DNA of 64,000 bases from Dryococelus australis (GCA_029891345.1 CM057009.1:227503620-227567619), one strand, 5' to 3'. Shown: positions 1 through 12,769, counted from the stretch's first letter. Made by a program: numbers and translations. The notes: a model not told the origin generated them from the letters alone.

Positions 1-310
1 ACATTGCTGCTATGGGAGGTGAGTGTCGATGACGAGATATTTGTTCCCCACTACCCGACCAGATCACATTCACCTAATATGACAACACGAGAGAGTATCC
101 ATACAACCCTTGCAATTAGCAACTTTCCCTTTCGATATAGAACATATATACCCAGCTAACACATTACAGAAAACACATAGATCTTGTCCCTCACACAAAA
201 CCCTACGTAAACGTCTCAGCAGACAGTTGATTGTCACTGATTGTTTTGTCAATGAGTAACCCGAACCAACATTTCTAAGGTAAAAGTAAATATCTGTTCT
301 TACGATACTT

Positions 311-312
<2 letters not shown>

Positions 313-346
<34 letters not shown>

Positions 347-358
347 ACACACACACAA
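313..358. repeat. (CA)n microsatellite in the left arm
   Basis: A nearly pure CA tract with one interruption. The mirror position in the right arm (about 19,713-19,731) holds a much shorter GT tract, so the microsatellite expanded or shrank after the arms separated. Confidence 0.95.
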
Positions 359-1143
359 ACAGAATGAAGTTATTACCTCAATTTTCATTGCTTGCTACCA
401 GTCTGGTTTACGTAAACACAACAACAATTTATATCTTTCGTGACTGTAGTAAGATACGAGGGAAGAAAATATCATATCTAAACTCCAGCCATTGGTAATA
501 CAACAGATCATAAAGACTATAATGCATTACATTTTAGAAAATATTTATGCTTAGCTCTTTAAAAAATAAGTATCTCCATATGCAGTTTACATACAATAAA
601 TAAACAACATATATATACCTTAGTTGTATATCATGCGAAGTTGAATAATATATTTATGCAGATAATAGGAAGTGTGTAGGTCGAGCATTCTACCAGCCCT
701 TGCCTATACACATCCAAGATATTCCATTTATTAGAGAGCATTCGCTATTAGTATTCAATTTAATCTTTCCTATAAACAAACATTTTCAACACTCCTCGCA
801 AACATATTACCACCATGCCAGGACATTCTATTTACTAGAGAGCATTCACTACAAGAAATAGTTATGTTTTAGCAATCTCAAATCCTACACACAACACACT
901 TTGAGACTTCATTTTAAAATCTATGATATATTGTAATTGTTTGATGGATTCATTAATTTTCAGACTTATAAATAATAATTTCTTTTTTTTTATATATTCC
1001 GTATATGTCAATGATTCATTTATAGAAATGGAGACCTCACATATATCTGAATATTATTATTAATTTAAAATGTCGACCAGTTTTCCTCCATTGCCCAATC
1101 AAAATGAATTGTCATATAAAACTACTATATAGCCCAAACCTCC

Positions 1144-1146
<3 letters not shown>

Positions 1147-1176
<30 letters not shown>
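1147..1176. repeat. (TA)n microsatellite
   Basis: About 15 uninterrupted TA units, just inside the conserved block that pairs with 18,950-19,040. The right arm has no comparable tract at the mirror position. Confidence 0.95.
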
Positions 1177-1179
<3 letters not shown>

Positions 1180-1808
1180 AAACGTTTAAAATATCTCATA
1201 ATATTTTGATATCATATCATAGTCACTCCTAAAAAAACATATGTACTTATACATATTTTTCCAGACAAAATATTCTAACTTGTAATATCCCAAAATTCCT
1301 AAACACTAACTACAATCCATTTACATATTACACCATATCAGTTATACCAAACACTTCCTATCATACCATCAAGGACAACAAAGCAATCATATAAGCATCC
1401 CTTAGAATTATCCAGCAAACTTCTCTGATAAAACATTTCATCATGTAATACTAAAATACACACACATTTAAATAATACCAAAAGCCATAACGTTTACCGT
1501 ATTCAACAATCTAGCATTAATGAAATCTCATTCCAATGGACCATTTCACCTAACTAGCAATCCAAATGTTCCAGCAGAAAAACATGATAACCATTCATTC
1601 GCAACTCCCTTATCATCACACATTACCAGCAAAACTATGATACCATACAGACAAGATATATTAACCATCGAACCTTGCATTACAAATAGCATTACCAACA
1701 CAAAATATGATTAGTTTTGTAAGGACGCTACCCAACACTCATCATATTATTAGAACATTCCTATCAAACACTCCTGTGAAATATATTAAAACTAAATTCT
1801 TGAGCACT

Positions 1809-2062
1809 ATATCATACAAGACTGTTGCTTCTAGTAAATCACATACCATTTCGATATTATCGTAGGTGTTCAGAAATCAGTACTAGTTTCAAACATTCGC
1901 TCTATACTCGCCATCAGATATTAAGTTATTAATAAAATATTTATAATAAAAACACAAGTATTAATTTTTTGTCATGTTTTGCTATGATGAAATGTATACA
2001 TAACGATAAAATGAATAAAAACAATAGTATTCCATACACTTTAACTTAATTTCACACACACA
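1809..2062 (+). repeat. Left terminal inverted repeat of the 2.2 kb unit
   Basis: Pairs with 3,790-4,028. Long shared words include the GTTGCTTCTAGTAAATC-like and CATTCGCTCTATACTC-like stretches, with scattered mismatches. Confidence 0.75.
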
Positions 2063-3169
2063 TAAAAAAATTTCTATATGTATAGTCCAATCTTATATAT
2101 AATAAATTATGTTTATTACTGTATCATATATATATGTGTGTGTGAGTGTGTTTATTCTGGGCTAAGGTGTCTTGAAGTTTTCTCAGAGTGCTCCCAATCA
2201 CAAAGATTTTATGATTTTTTCCACAAATTTATATTTTGGTAAAAAATTATGTTCCGTTCTGGTTTTGAACAGTATATTTTGAACAGATGGCAAGTAAGCT
2301 TAAAATCCAACGATGTAATCCAAGGATAAGGTTAAGAGTTTTCATTACACCAACTTTTTCTGAACTTGTCAGGTTATCGAGGATTCTAAGATATTGTATT
2401 TAAGCTATAGTTTTCTTGTAAGGGTAGCACGGGTTCCAGTCCTGGGCAATGCAATTAATTTTCAGACATATATAGAAACAGTCGAGATAATCTAATTTGC
2501 AGTTCGTCTGTTATTCGAGTAAGAGTTATCTTTCTCTGACTGAGTTCGTGTTACTTGAGACTTAGCTACATAATTTTTAGACATATAAAAACAGTGTGTG
2601 TGTCGTCGCTACAAATAATCCAAAACGTCTTTCTCCCATCATTAAGGTATAGTGAAAAACTATGGTTTGTGGTTCTAGCGGTCAGATAAATTTATTAGGT
2701 GATGTTTCATATGGAAAGCTTAAATCACTTGCATAACTCGACACAGTTACAGAACTCGCATACCTACCTAATTAAAAATTACTTCTGACTTATGCACGAC
2801 ATGAAGCAAAATGGGATTACAAGAGGAAGGAAAGGTGTATTGAAAGTGTAAAGTATAAAGACGAATGGTTGTTTGATGGATGACTTGGCAAGTTAGATAA
2901 TGTACAGGTCGATTATACTTCGCATAACACTGCATCAAGCATATTGCTTTTTCATATTCATACTCAGCAGACCTATTGTGAGATAGTTGAAATGGTTAAC
3001 ATATACTCGTTGTTCTGTTGTGAAAACAGTATATAAGAATACATCATGAGAAAATGGATGTCATTTTGCCAAAGACAGTGGTGGTAGGGATCGTCACGAG
3101 AGGAATTATCTATTACGACCGTGTACTCTGCTAAAGATGGCATCAACGTTTCCAGACGTACCATGTGTA

Positions 3170-3633
3170 AGAAGACAGCTTCGATGACAGCAAGGGTGTC
3201 TGAAGAGTCGCTAAAGGAATACGGCATCAATTTTACTATTGTGATAGCATGCTCTGCTATAATATGAAGATGGCCGAAGACTTATCATCTGTAATAACGT
3301 CAACGTCGTCAACAGCAAGGGTTCATGAAGATATGCTAATAATATTACTGTGACAATGTTGTTACTGTGGAAATACTTTTAGCCGAAAATTGTAATACAC
3401 ACCGACATGAAAATAGTCATTGCTTGTTCAGTCCAGCGTACAAGTCATTCCACTGTGATAAGTGCGATGCTGTGTTTACCCGCAGCGGTAACCTGTATAG
3501 GCATAAGAATAAGTGTAAAGGCAATGATTGTCGTTCATCGAGAAGCGAATGCAAGTATTACAGCAAGGGATTCGCGACTAGATCTAGCATCAAACAACAT
3601 GAAGATAGTAACTGTATGTTGAGCATTTCGTAA
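3170..3633 (+). pseudogene. Decayed polydactyl zinc-finger coding remnant
   Basis: The readable part (3,367-3,633) shows one good finger of the C-x2-C-x12-H-x4-C type (CDKC, then F at the hydrophobic position, L..H, then C). A second finger follows in which the second Cys is replaced by Tyr (CKYYSKGF) but the H and C positions remain. An ACAGCAAGGG word recurs at about 3,193, 3,318 and 3,563 in finger-like context, so more fingers probably existed upstream and are now shifted or stopped. There is no ATG in frame at the start of the open stretch. It lies inside the TIR-bounded unit, so it may be cargo or a DNA-binding part of a transposon protein. A host zinc-finger exon fragment is the alternative. 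Confidence 0.45.
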
Positions 3634-3789
3634 AAGTGTTCATGTGTTAATTGTTGTGTTATGTGCGCCAATAGGATTACCTTGACTGCTGACAACTTTG
3701 TACTATAAAATTAGAGTAAAGCATAAATATTTTTGTTGAATGGAGAATAAGTTTGAGTGTATGTAACTAATAGAATGTATTTTGACAAG

Positions 3790-4028
3790 TGTCTGTGAAA
3801 TAACGTTAAGTGTATGGAAGACTATTGTTTTTATTCATGATATAATCAAATATACATTTTATCCTAGCAATATATGAAAAAAAACACTGGTGTATTTATT
3901 ATAAATCTTTTAGTAATATCTGATGGTGAGTATAGAGCGAATGTTTTGAAGTAGTACTGACTTCTGAACATCTACGAAGATATCGAAATGGTGAGCGATT
4001 TACTAGAAGCAAGAGTCATGTATGATAT
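3790..4028 (-). repeat. Right terminal inverted repeat of the 2.2 kb unit
   Basis: Reverse complement of 1,809-2,062, as described for the whole unit. Confidence 0.75.
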
Positions 4029-5080
4029 TTTTTCGAATTATAAAATGCCATTTAAAATTATATTTTATTAATTTTTTGTTGGGAAATTAATTAATTAATT
4101 TTTTTTTTTTTTTAGAAATTCCTTTATCGCCTTTTTTGTTCAGAGAATTAGTTTTTTTTTTTGTAAGTTTGGTTGGGACTCCGTTTGGTGCAGTTGTTTA
4201 CATTTATATTTTTCTTTTTTTTTCTTTTTAAAGGAGTTTAGGTAAACTCTATCAAGGCGGGACGTTTGTTTGAGTTCCTTCTTGGTTTTGAGTTTTTTCC
4301 TCTCGTTTCCATAATAGGCGGTGTTAGAGAGTTCCCGAAGTCGTACGCCATGTCAAATGCATTTTTTCTAGGGCTACAGAATGCGGAGATATGTAGTATT
4401 AGTAGAACTGTAGAACATTTGTACAATCCTGATCACCTATGCAATTTTTTTATTGGAGACTTTCGAAGTTTCTTTACTAATCGGGCGGAATTTTTTCGTT
4501 GTCAGGACCTGAGCTGGAGCTTACGGTATGTGGTTTGTGGCGGCGACGACCGCTAAGTTTGAGGTACTGCGATGGGTCAGAGGTAGGCGACTTGCTGATC
4601 CCAGCTGGGTTACCTTTGGCCCCCGAGGGGGGAAAGACTGATACGAAGTTAGCTTCGAATCCCAGCTTCGAAACTTTATTGTCAACCCCTGCTGAAGAAA
4701 GTTACTATGACTCACGCCGTATCACGGAGGATGACTGTCCGCCCTCAACGGAAGAACCGCACATGTGCAAGACGGTTGCATCGGGAATGCGCGCAGGAAA
4801 GCTCGGAATTAGTGTGTTCAGAAGCTTATAAAATGAAAACGAAACACGATAGGTCCATAACACAAACCACACGTAGCTCACAAGAGTCTGTGGTATCAAT
4901 ATATGTAAAAAATACTCAGTTTTTCTGCTACAAGTCTTTGAATTTCGCAATTTCAACTCACACCTCTAACGAAGTACAAAGTTCAAAAGTGAATATTTTA
5001 AAATCCAGCCACTTTAGATAATAAGGACAATAAACACATGGCTTACATGTGCCTATAGTATAAAATATGCAGAAAAGTCC
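4029..5080. other. Left-arm stretch with weak palindrome homology
   Basis: T-rich runs (4,100-4,230) are followed by a locally GC-richer patch (4,500-4,830). Only a short part (about 4,640-4,680, a GAAGCTGGGATTCGA-like word on the minus strand) clearly pairs with the right arm, at about 15,930-15,985. Open frames here lack family motifs. I see no gene I can support. Confidence 0.5.
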
Positions 5081-5099
5081 TGGTGCCTAGACTCTATTT

Positions 5100-5520
5100 A
5101 TATGGTACGAGCCTTTCAATTTCGAGCTAACCTTGTGACTCAGAACAAATTGGCGCTTCTGGATGGCATTTTAAAGACCATATAAAATAAACAGTTATGC
5201 ATGAAACAATAATTCGTAATACCAGCTACCTTGTGTGTTATGAGGTGTATCAGATTCATTCCTAGTGAGCGTCATTTAATTTCTAAGGGCAGATCAACTT
5301 GTGACTCAGAACGACTTGGCTATTCTGGAAGGCAAGTTTAAGACCATATAAAATAAACCATTAGGCATAAAACAGAACAATTCACACGGTATTGCAATAA
5401 CAGCTACCCAGCGTACTACAGGATGTACCATAGTAATTCTTAGTAAGCGTCATTTTTATTCTAAGAGCCGATAAACTTGTGACTCATATCGAGTTGGCGA
5501 TTCTGGGAGGCAAGTTAGTA
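5100..5520. repeat. Left-arm array C (about 170 bp units)
   Basis: Two to three diverged units share TTGTGACTCAGAAC, GGCGATTCTGG-like and ACCATATAAAATAAAC words. The mirror array in the right arm (14,790-15,780) has more units, up to about six. Confidence 0.75.
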
Positions 5521-5819
5521 GTAGGATTATGAATGTTTTGGGAAAAGGGCTATGGGATTAAGGCGCGAGGCGCCACCATGGCGGCCGGTGCCACCATCTT
5601 GTTTCCAGTGGCCATTTTGGAAGATTGTATGTCGTGTTCGGCACTTGCCAGCCAGTATGTCGTGCCGGCAATCTTGGCATCCAGTATTCCATTTTTCCTG
5701 CTCTATCATTCCATCTTGAATTTCCTACTCTAACATTCCATCTTGACTTTTCGTGCTCTATCTTTCCTTCTCATTTATCCCTGCTCTGTAGGTATGCAAT
5801 AAGTATTTTTGTTACATTC

Positions 5820-6030
5820 ACAGCACTACAGTTAGTACCACAGGTAGCACCACAGTTAGCAAATAACACACTAATTTTAACACCACACACTATACAATTA
5901 GCATAACAGTTAGCACCACATGCACTGCAGTTAGGAGCACAGTAATCACTGCAGTTAGCATAACATTCACTGTAATTAGACCCACAGTTAGCACTGAATG
6001 CTCTGCAGTTAGCACCACATGCACTGCAGT
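5820..6030. repeat. Left-arm array B (GTTAGCACCACA-type short repeats)
   Basis: Short units of roughly 15 bp built on GTTAGCACCACA and ATGCACTGCA. The mirror array on the right at 14,210-14,450 reads GGTGCTAACTGTGGTGCATG. Confidence 0.8.
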
Positions 6031-6439
6031 TACAAAAGACATTAAAGATATGTAATAAATTTTACATCTTTTTATTTAACTTTTACAACAAGTGTATCGT
6101 GCAATGAGTCTACAAAATCGTATTTTTTAGACAGATAGGAATATTTCGTCAGAATATATGATTATGTGACTATGACCAGTGCCACATTGGATTTTATGAA
6201 CATATTAATGTATTATTAAATATGCCCAGTGAGTTTTGTTGTGAGTGACTTGAGTTTTCAAATCGAATGCTAAACTAACAGTATGAACTTTGATTAGTCG
6301 CACTCTTATCGATTAGTCGCATGTGCTACACTGCCATATTGAATTAAGTAGGCATATGTGGGATATTTTATTTTTAAATTATTTATGTTACCAGTCTGAG
6401 CATCAAATATAAAACAGTGGTTATGTTACCACAGATCAT

Positions 6440-7920
6440 GTTTTAGATGGAATATGTCTATACCTGACATCCTCGAACTTATAAGCATAGTTGACCATTA
6501 TTTCCAAATCATTGAATACATAGCCATAAAATTAAAATTATAGACATCGCCAATGACGACAATCATGGTGGTAGTACCAAGTATACCCTATCTCTACTTA
6601 TAAGCATAGTTGGCTGTAATATCCAAACTGTTTGAAATATAGTTGTCATATTCATTACATAGGCATCAGCCATGACGACAAGAAGGGTAGCAGTGCCAAG
6701 CTTACACTATGTATATTTATAGGCATAGTTGGCAGTAATTTTTTAACCATTGAAGACAGTCGTCAAATTCATAACATAGGAATTACCCATGATGGCCATA
6801 AGGGTAGCAGGCCCAAGTAAACCCAATGTCTACTTATAAGCATAGTGATGGTAATTTCCAAACCATTTAAGATAAAGTGGCCAAATTCATAACATAGACA
6901 ACACCAACGTCAACAAGAGTCGCCGGGCAAGCATACCCTATGTCTACTTAAAAGCTTATTTGGCTGTAATTTACGAACTGTTCAAGATATGGTTGCGAAA
7001 TTAATAACAAAAGCATTACCCATGGCGAAGGAAAAGGTCGCCAGGCCAAGTATACCCTATATTTTTATAAGCATAGTTGGCAGTAATTTCACAACCATTT
7101 AAGATATAATAGTCAAATTCATAATATAGACATCACGAATGTCAGCGAGAAGAGTGGCAGGACCAAGTATACACTATGTTTACTTATAAGCATAGTTGGC
7201 TGTAATTTTGGAACTGTTTAAGATATAGTTGTCATATTCATAACATAGACATCACCCACAATGATGGGAAGGGTCGCAAGGTCAAGTGTTCCCTATGTCT
7301 ACTTATAAATGTAGTTGATCGTAATTACAGAGTTATTTAAGTTATAGTCCCCAAAACATAACAAAGGTATCACCCACGACAATGAGAAAAGTCGCAGGGC
7401 CAAGTATTCCCTGTCTACTTATAAGCATAGATGGCTGTAATTATCAGAACCATTTAAGATATAGTTGTCAAATTCATATCATAGACATCGCCCACAACAT
7501 CAAAAAGATTTGCAGGGACAAGTATTACCTAAGTGCTTTCATAAGCATAGTTTGCTATAGTTTACCGAACCACTTAAGACATAATCGTCGAATTCATAAC
7601 ATAGAATTTTCCCCCAGCAACGAAAAGTGTCACAGAGGCAAGTATTGTATAAGTAAACTTATAAGCATAGTTGATTATAACTTCCAAACCGTTTATGATA
7701 GTCATCAAATTCATAACATACACACCGCCCCAACAATGAATATAGTTCTGTAGTCGATTACATCCTGAGCACACTTATAAGCATAGTTGGCTACAATTAC
7801 CAAACCATTTAATATATAGCCATCAATATGATAACATAGTCATAACCCTCGACAAAGAAAATGGTTAAGTATATCATAAGCCTACTTATAGGCATAGTTG
7901 ACCATAACTTCCGAACTGTT
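6440..7920. repeat. Left-arm array A (about 115-120 bp units, about 13 copies)
   Basis: Each unit contains ACTTATAAGCATAGTTGGC, a CCAAACCATTTAAGATATAG-like word, AAATTCATAACATAGACATC, then a GGGT.GCAGG.CCAAGTATACC-like tail. Units are diverged, so this is not a young satellite. The right-arm counterpart (12,770-13,640) has only about 8 units. Confidence 0.85.
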
Positions 7921-8309
7921 GAAATATAAAACGACTGACAGATATGCATAAATTAACAGTTAGTGTATATTGCATGAGCATCAAGCAGAGTAAGTCATGG
8001 AATACGAAAAGAGAAAAAAAATTCAAGTTTGGGAATAAAAAGGTTAACACTGCAAACTGATATAAAAAAAACCAATGTAAAAGAAGACAGATAGAAATAT
8101 TTACCAACCCTTGTAATCACACGCATTGGATGCTGTACAATATGTTAAAATATTATAAATAAGACTAGGTCATCCTGGTCAGTACAACAAAATAGCAAAC
8201 ACCTTTCACATTAGTAGTATGAAATGGTGGCTACTGGCACAAGGGGATCAGGGATCGGCTCCTGCTTCGACCACCACAATATTGGATTATGTAATTTCCT
8301 GCCAGTATT

Positions 8310-8667
8310 TTGGATTTAATTTCTTCACACACTATCATTCCATCTCATTAACCACCATATTGGAGTCCATTTCTTCATGCTCTATCATTTCACCTCGGCA
8401 TCCACCACCTTGGATTCAATTTATTCATGCTCTATCATTTCACCTCAGCACCCACCATCTTGGATTACATTTATTCATGCTCTAACATTCCACCTTGTGG
8501 TTAGACCATCTTAGATTCAATTCCTTCGTGCTCTATCATTCTGGTCATGTGACCCTTCATATTGGATTCCGCCTCTAACCTATGCTAGACAACCATCTCG
8601 TCCACCATCTAATATCCAACCACCATATTTTCCCACTCTATGCACCTACACACAACCTTCTGAAGTT
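8310..8667. repeat. Left-arm array D (about 60 bp units)
   Basis: Units read ACCACCATCTTGGATTCAAT then TTCATGCTCTATCATTCCACCT. The mirror on the right (11,830-12,400) reads GAATCCAAGATGGTGG and AGAGCATGAAGAAAT. The palindrome arm ends here with TGCACCTACACACAACC, matching GGTTGTGTGTAGGTGCA at about 11,810-11,828. Confidence 0.8.
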
Positions 8668-9030
8668 GTAATGATAAAATAATAATTAATTACTTTATAT
8701 TAATAGGTTTTTCCTTAGTGTTGTGTTTTGTATCCTTCTGGTGGTCTTTAAGTATTTAATATATGAATAATAAATTATTAATGAAGGTATACTGTAGATT
8801 GAAAAAATAAATATTTATTTTAATCGGATCAAAATTACAGGTACTTATGTCTATAATTATGTATAATGACAGCTCGAGAAATTAACATAGTACTCAGTAA
8901 CATAATATGCTTGCCGACTTTTTAGATATTTTCACTAGTTTTTTTTTCAAGGTGATGGAGTCAAGGGTTGGTCTAGTGACCCAAGGTTCGGCAGTTCGAT
9001 CCCGCCCTCTTTCCCAATAATATTTTGAGT
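8668..9030. other. AT-rich start of the palindrome spacer
   Basis: This stretch has no mirror partner. A GGTTCGGCAGTTCGATCCC-like word at about 8,983-9,003 looks like a degraded tRNA-type B box, possibly a SINE scrap; I cannot fold a tRNA from it. No gene is seen. Confidence 0.4.
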
Positions 9031-11800
9031 TCTAAAATGGGTTGGTGGATAGCTGGAAAGAGCAGTGGTTATACAGGTAATTATGTAGAGTGGCAGGACA
9101 TGGGTAGATCATTGGTTAATGGTGAGTAGGTGTGTTGAGCAGTAGGTGGTTAGGTAGTTCGGTAGGTGGGTGGATCAATGGGTAGGTGGGTAGGTAGGTG
9201 GGAAGGAAAGTAGAGCTGTGGAAATGTGGTTCTGTAGGTGGGTGGGTAGTCAGGTAGAGCAGTATGTAGGTACAGCAAAATGTTGGTAGGAGGGTAGTAG
9301 AGGGGGTAGAGTGGTGGGTGGGTGAATAGAATGGTAGGTAGTTGTGTAGGTGGGTAGTTGGTTGTATATGTATAACAGTGGGTAGGTGTGAAGGTGGGTA
9401 GGTGGGTGGGTGTGAAGGTGGGTATTTATATAGTTAGGTGGGTTGGTTGGTGAATGGAGCAGTAGGTGGGTTGGTGGTTTTGTTGGGTAAAGCAGTTTGT
9501 ATGTTGATCTGCATTTCAAAATGTAGAACAGTGGTTAGGTGGGTAGAACAGTGGGTAGGTAAGTATAGCAGTGGCTAGGTGGGTGGAACAGTGGGTAGGT
9601 GGGTAAAGCAGTGGGTATATGAGTAGAGCAGTGGGTAGGTAGGTAAAGCATTTGGTAGGTCGGTAAAATGATGGGCTGGTGTGAAGAGCATTGTAAACAT
9701 GGGTGGGTAGTTGGGTAGAGTGATAGGTATAAAGGTAGAGGCATGTGTAGGTGGGTGGTTAGGTAATTTGGTGGGTAGTTAAGAGTTAGGTTAAGAAGTG
9801 GTTCAGTATGTAGTGTGGTGAGTAGGTGGATATGGTGCTCTGTAGAGGTTAAGTAAAGCAGTGGGTAAGTGGATAGGTTGTTAGAGAGGTGGATAGGTGG
9901 GTAGAGCAATGGGTTGGTAGACAGTGAGGTGGGTAGACTTTTGGGTAATGATGTGGGTAGACTTTTGGGTTGTGAAGTTGGCCGGTGGATTGAGCAGTAG
10001 GTAAGTGGATCAAGCAGTAGGTAGGTGAGTAGGTGGTTAGTATTCTAAGTAGATGGGTGGAGCGATGGTTGGGTAGAGTGTTGGATAGGTGAGTGCATAT
10101 AGCAGTAAGTAGGTGGGTAGATTTTTAGATATGTGAAGTAGTGACTAGTTAGGCAGGTAGGTAGAGCAATGAGTGAGTGGGCAGGTAAGTGGGTGAATAG
10201 AGCAATAGGTAGGTAGGTGGAGCGATAGATAGGTGGTTAATTCGGTAGAATTCTGTGTAGTTATATAGAGTGGTAGGCAAGTGGATCGAGCACTGAGTAG
10301 ATGGGCGGAGTGGTGAGTAGATAGGTCGAGTGGTGGGTAGATGGGTTAAGTGGTGGGTAGGTGGGTAGTGCAGTGGGTAGGTGTGTAGGCATGTAGAGTT
10401 TTTGGTGGGACAGTAGGTAGAGCAGTGGTAGGTAGGTTGATTGGTAGATAAGTAGGTTGGAAGAGCAATGGGTTGGTGAGTAGAGAAGAGGGTAAAGTTT
10501 TGGGTAGTAAGATGGGCAGAGTAGTAGGTAGGTGAGTAGGTGGTTAGAGTGGTTAGTATAGTAGTAGGTAGGAGGGTAGTAGGATAGAGTGTTAGGTAGT
10601 TGGTACAGCTGTAAGTAGAGCAGTTGGTGGGTAATTATAGAGGAGGGTGAGTAATTAGTGGGTAGGTGGATAGAACCATATGTAAGTCAGTAATTAAGAT
10701 AAGTGTTAGGTATGGAGAGTGGCAGGTAGAACTGGTGGTGGGTAGTTGAGTATTTTAGTTTAGCCGAAGGTGGGTGGGTCAGTATGATGGTGGGTAGAGC
10801 AGTAGGTAGTTAGGTGGATAGAGCAATGTGTTTGTGGGGAGGTAGGTTGAGCAGTGGGTATGTATGCAAGTATGTAGAGTGGTGCAGGTGGAGTATTGGC
10901 TGGAGTGGTGAGTAGGTGTGTAGAGAAGGAGGTGGTTAGGTAGTTGGGTAAGTTGGTGGAGCAATGGGTAGGTCGGTAGGTTGGTGGAAAGTTAAGAAGG
11001 TCAGTGGGTGTGTGGGTGGGTATAATGTTAAGCAGTTAGTTAGATAAGTAGAGCAGTAGGAATGTATGTAGTTTAGTAGAGCTTTAGGAATATGAGTAAT
11101 AATGTAGAGTGAAATGTGGACGTGTTGGTAGGTAGAGTGAAAGGTAGGTGGGTTGGTGTGTAGATGGGTGGAGCTGTAGGTACATGAGTGTGTGTAAGTG
11201 CTTAGAGTGATGGGTAGAGCAGTAGGTGGGTATATTAGTTATGTAAGTAGATTAGTAGAGTAGTGGGAAGGTGGGTAGAGAAGTATATGGGAAGAGTGGT
11301 ATTTGGGTAGGTGGGTAGAGTGGTATATGGGTAGGTAGGTAGAACATTGGGTAGGGTAGTTGGTAGGTGGATATATTAGTTTTTATGCAGGTAGGTTAGT
11401 TGAGTGGTAGGTAGGCAGGTAGAGGAGTAGGTAGGTTTGTGGATGGGTCTAGCAATAGGTAGGTGGTTAGGTAGAAGGGTTGGTTGCTAGAGTTGTGGGT
11501 AGGTGGGTATATCAGTAAGTGGTTAGAGCTGTAGGTGGGTAGAATGGTAGGTAAGTCCATAGGTAAGAAGAGTGGCATTTGTGTAGAATAGTGAGTGGGT
11601 AGTTAGGTAGGTTAGTTGGTAGGTAGATGGGTAGAGCAATAAGTTTGTGGGTAGGTGTGTAGAACAGTGGGTATGTCGGTAGGTAAGTAGAGCGGTGGGT
11701 ACATGTGTGGAGTGGTGGGTATGTGTGTATAGCAGTAGTTAGTTAGCTAAGAGGGTAGGTGGGAAGGTTAAGGACAGTGGGTATGTGGGTATGTAGAGCA
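9030..11800. repeat. G/T-rich TAGG-type minisatellite at the palindrome centre
   Basis: About 2.8 kb of degenerate GGTAGGTGGGTAGAGCAGTG-like units. The plus strand is rich in G and T with A and has very little C, an extreme strand bias. Runs such as GGTAGGTGGGTAGGTGGG satisfy G-quadruplex-like spacing. Long minus-strand frames rich in Thr, Pro, Tyr and Leu are by-products of the repeat and not genes. The array forms the spacer between the two palindrome arms. Confidence 0.92.
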
Positions 11801-11829
11801 GAAGGTAGGTGGTTGTGTGTAGGTGCATA

Positions 11830-12400
11830 GCATGGGAAACAAGATGGCGGCTGAATACAAGGTGGTAGACAAGATGGTTGTCGAGCATACATGAGAGGTG
11901 TAATCCAATATAGTGGTCAATTGACAAGACCAATGGAGCATGAATAACTTAAATCCAATATGCTGTATGCTGAGGCATAATGATAGTACATGAAGAAACA
12001 AATACAAGATGGTGATTGCTATGGTGGAATGATAGAGCATGAAGAAATGGTATCCCAGATTGTGTATGCTGAGGTGGAATGAAAGAGCATGAATAAATTG
12101 AATCCAAGATGTAGGAAGCTGAGGTGGAATGCTGGAGCATGAAGAAATAGAATCCAAGATGGTGGATGCCGAGGTGTTCATAGAGCATGAAGAAATAGTA
12201 TCCAAGATGGTGGGTGTCAAGGTGGGATATGAGAGCATAAAAATGGACTCCAATATGTTAGATAATAAAGCAATGGAATCCAAGATTGCGGCCAGAAATT
12301 ACATAATTCAATATGGCAGCTGAAAATGATGTAATTCAGTATGGAGACTGTAAATGAGTTAATCCAAGATGGCCACCAGAAATGATTTAATCCAATATGG
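11830..12400. repeat. Right-arm array D
   Basis: About 60 bp units with AGAGCATGAAGAAAT and GAATCCAAGATGGTGG, the mirror of 8,310-8,667 but with more copies. Confidence 0.8.
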
Positions 12401-12769
12401 CAGTCGAAGTAGGAGCCAATCCCTAATACCCTTGTGCCAGTAGCCACCATTTCATACTACTTATGTGAAAGGTGTTTTCTATTCTGTTGTACTGACCAGG
12501 GCGAGCTAGTCTTGTATATCATCTTTTAACATTTTGTACAGCATCTGTTGTGTGTGTTTACAATTGTTGGTAAGTGTTTATAACTATTATCTTTTACATT
12601 TGGTTTTTTATATCTGTTTGCGGTGTTAACCTTGTTGTTCCCACATTTAAAAATGGTATTTTCTCTTTTCATTTTACATAACTTACAGTGATTGATGCTC
12701 ATGCAATATAAACTAACTGTTCATTTATGCATGTCTGTCAGTCCTTTATATATTTTAACAGTTCGGAAA

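Larger units (their letters stand above)
1809..4028. mobile_element. TIR-bounded 2.2 kb unit inserted in the left arm
   Basis: The segment starts with ATATCATAC at 1,809 and ends with GTATGATAT at 4,020-4,028. The inverted match continues about 240-260 bp inwards (1,809-2,062 against about 3,790-4,028) with small indels. The palindrome homology of the left arm stops at 1,808, exactly at the outer edge of this TIR, which supports an insertion. I found no convincing target-site duplication. The interior carries decayed zinc-finger coding (3,170-3,633). I infer a DNA-transposon-like or foldback element; no transposase is recognisable and I cannot name the superfamily. Confidence 0.7.
1..8667 (+). 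repeat. Left arm of a giant imperfect inverted repeat
   Basis: This arm reads as the reverse complement of about 11,802-21,968. Matching blocks read by eye are 1-150 with 21,815-21,968, 165-480 with 19,590-19,885, 590-900 with 19,190-19,470, 1,060-1,150 with 18,950-19,040, 1,500-1,808 with 18,298-18,560, 5,100-5,800 with 14,480-15,780, 5,820-6,440 with 13,650-14,460, 6,440-7,930 with 12,770-13,650, and 7,930-8,667 with 11,802-12,770. The order is strictly mirror-like. Divergence is clearly visible (roughly one base in four or five) with many indels, so this is old. Base 1 is already inside the match, so the arm continues off the left edge of the window. Confidence 0.9.

Noticed and set aside
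8975-9020. tRNA gene
   Set aside because: Only a B-box-like word is present; no acceptor stem or anticodon arm can be formed.
9250-11580. Several long minus-strand open frames rich in Thr, Pro, Tyr and Leu
   Set aside because: They are produced by the C-poor TAGG minisatellite, have no domains and repeat with the array period.
9030-11800. Interstitial telomere array
   Set aside because: Units are GGTAGGTGGG/AGAGCAGTG mixtures and not regular TTAGG or TTAGGG; the resemblance is only compositional.
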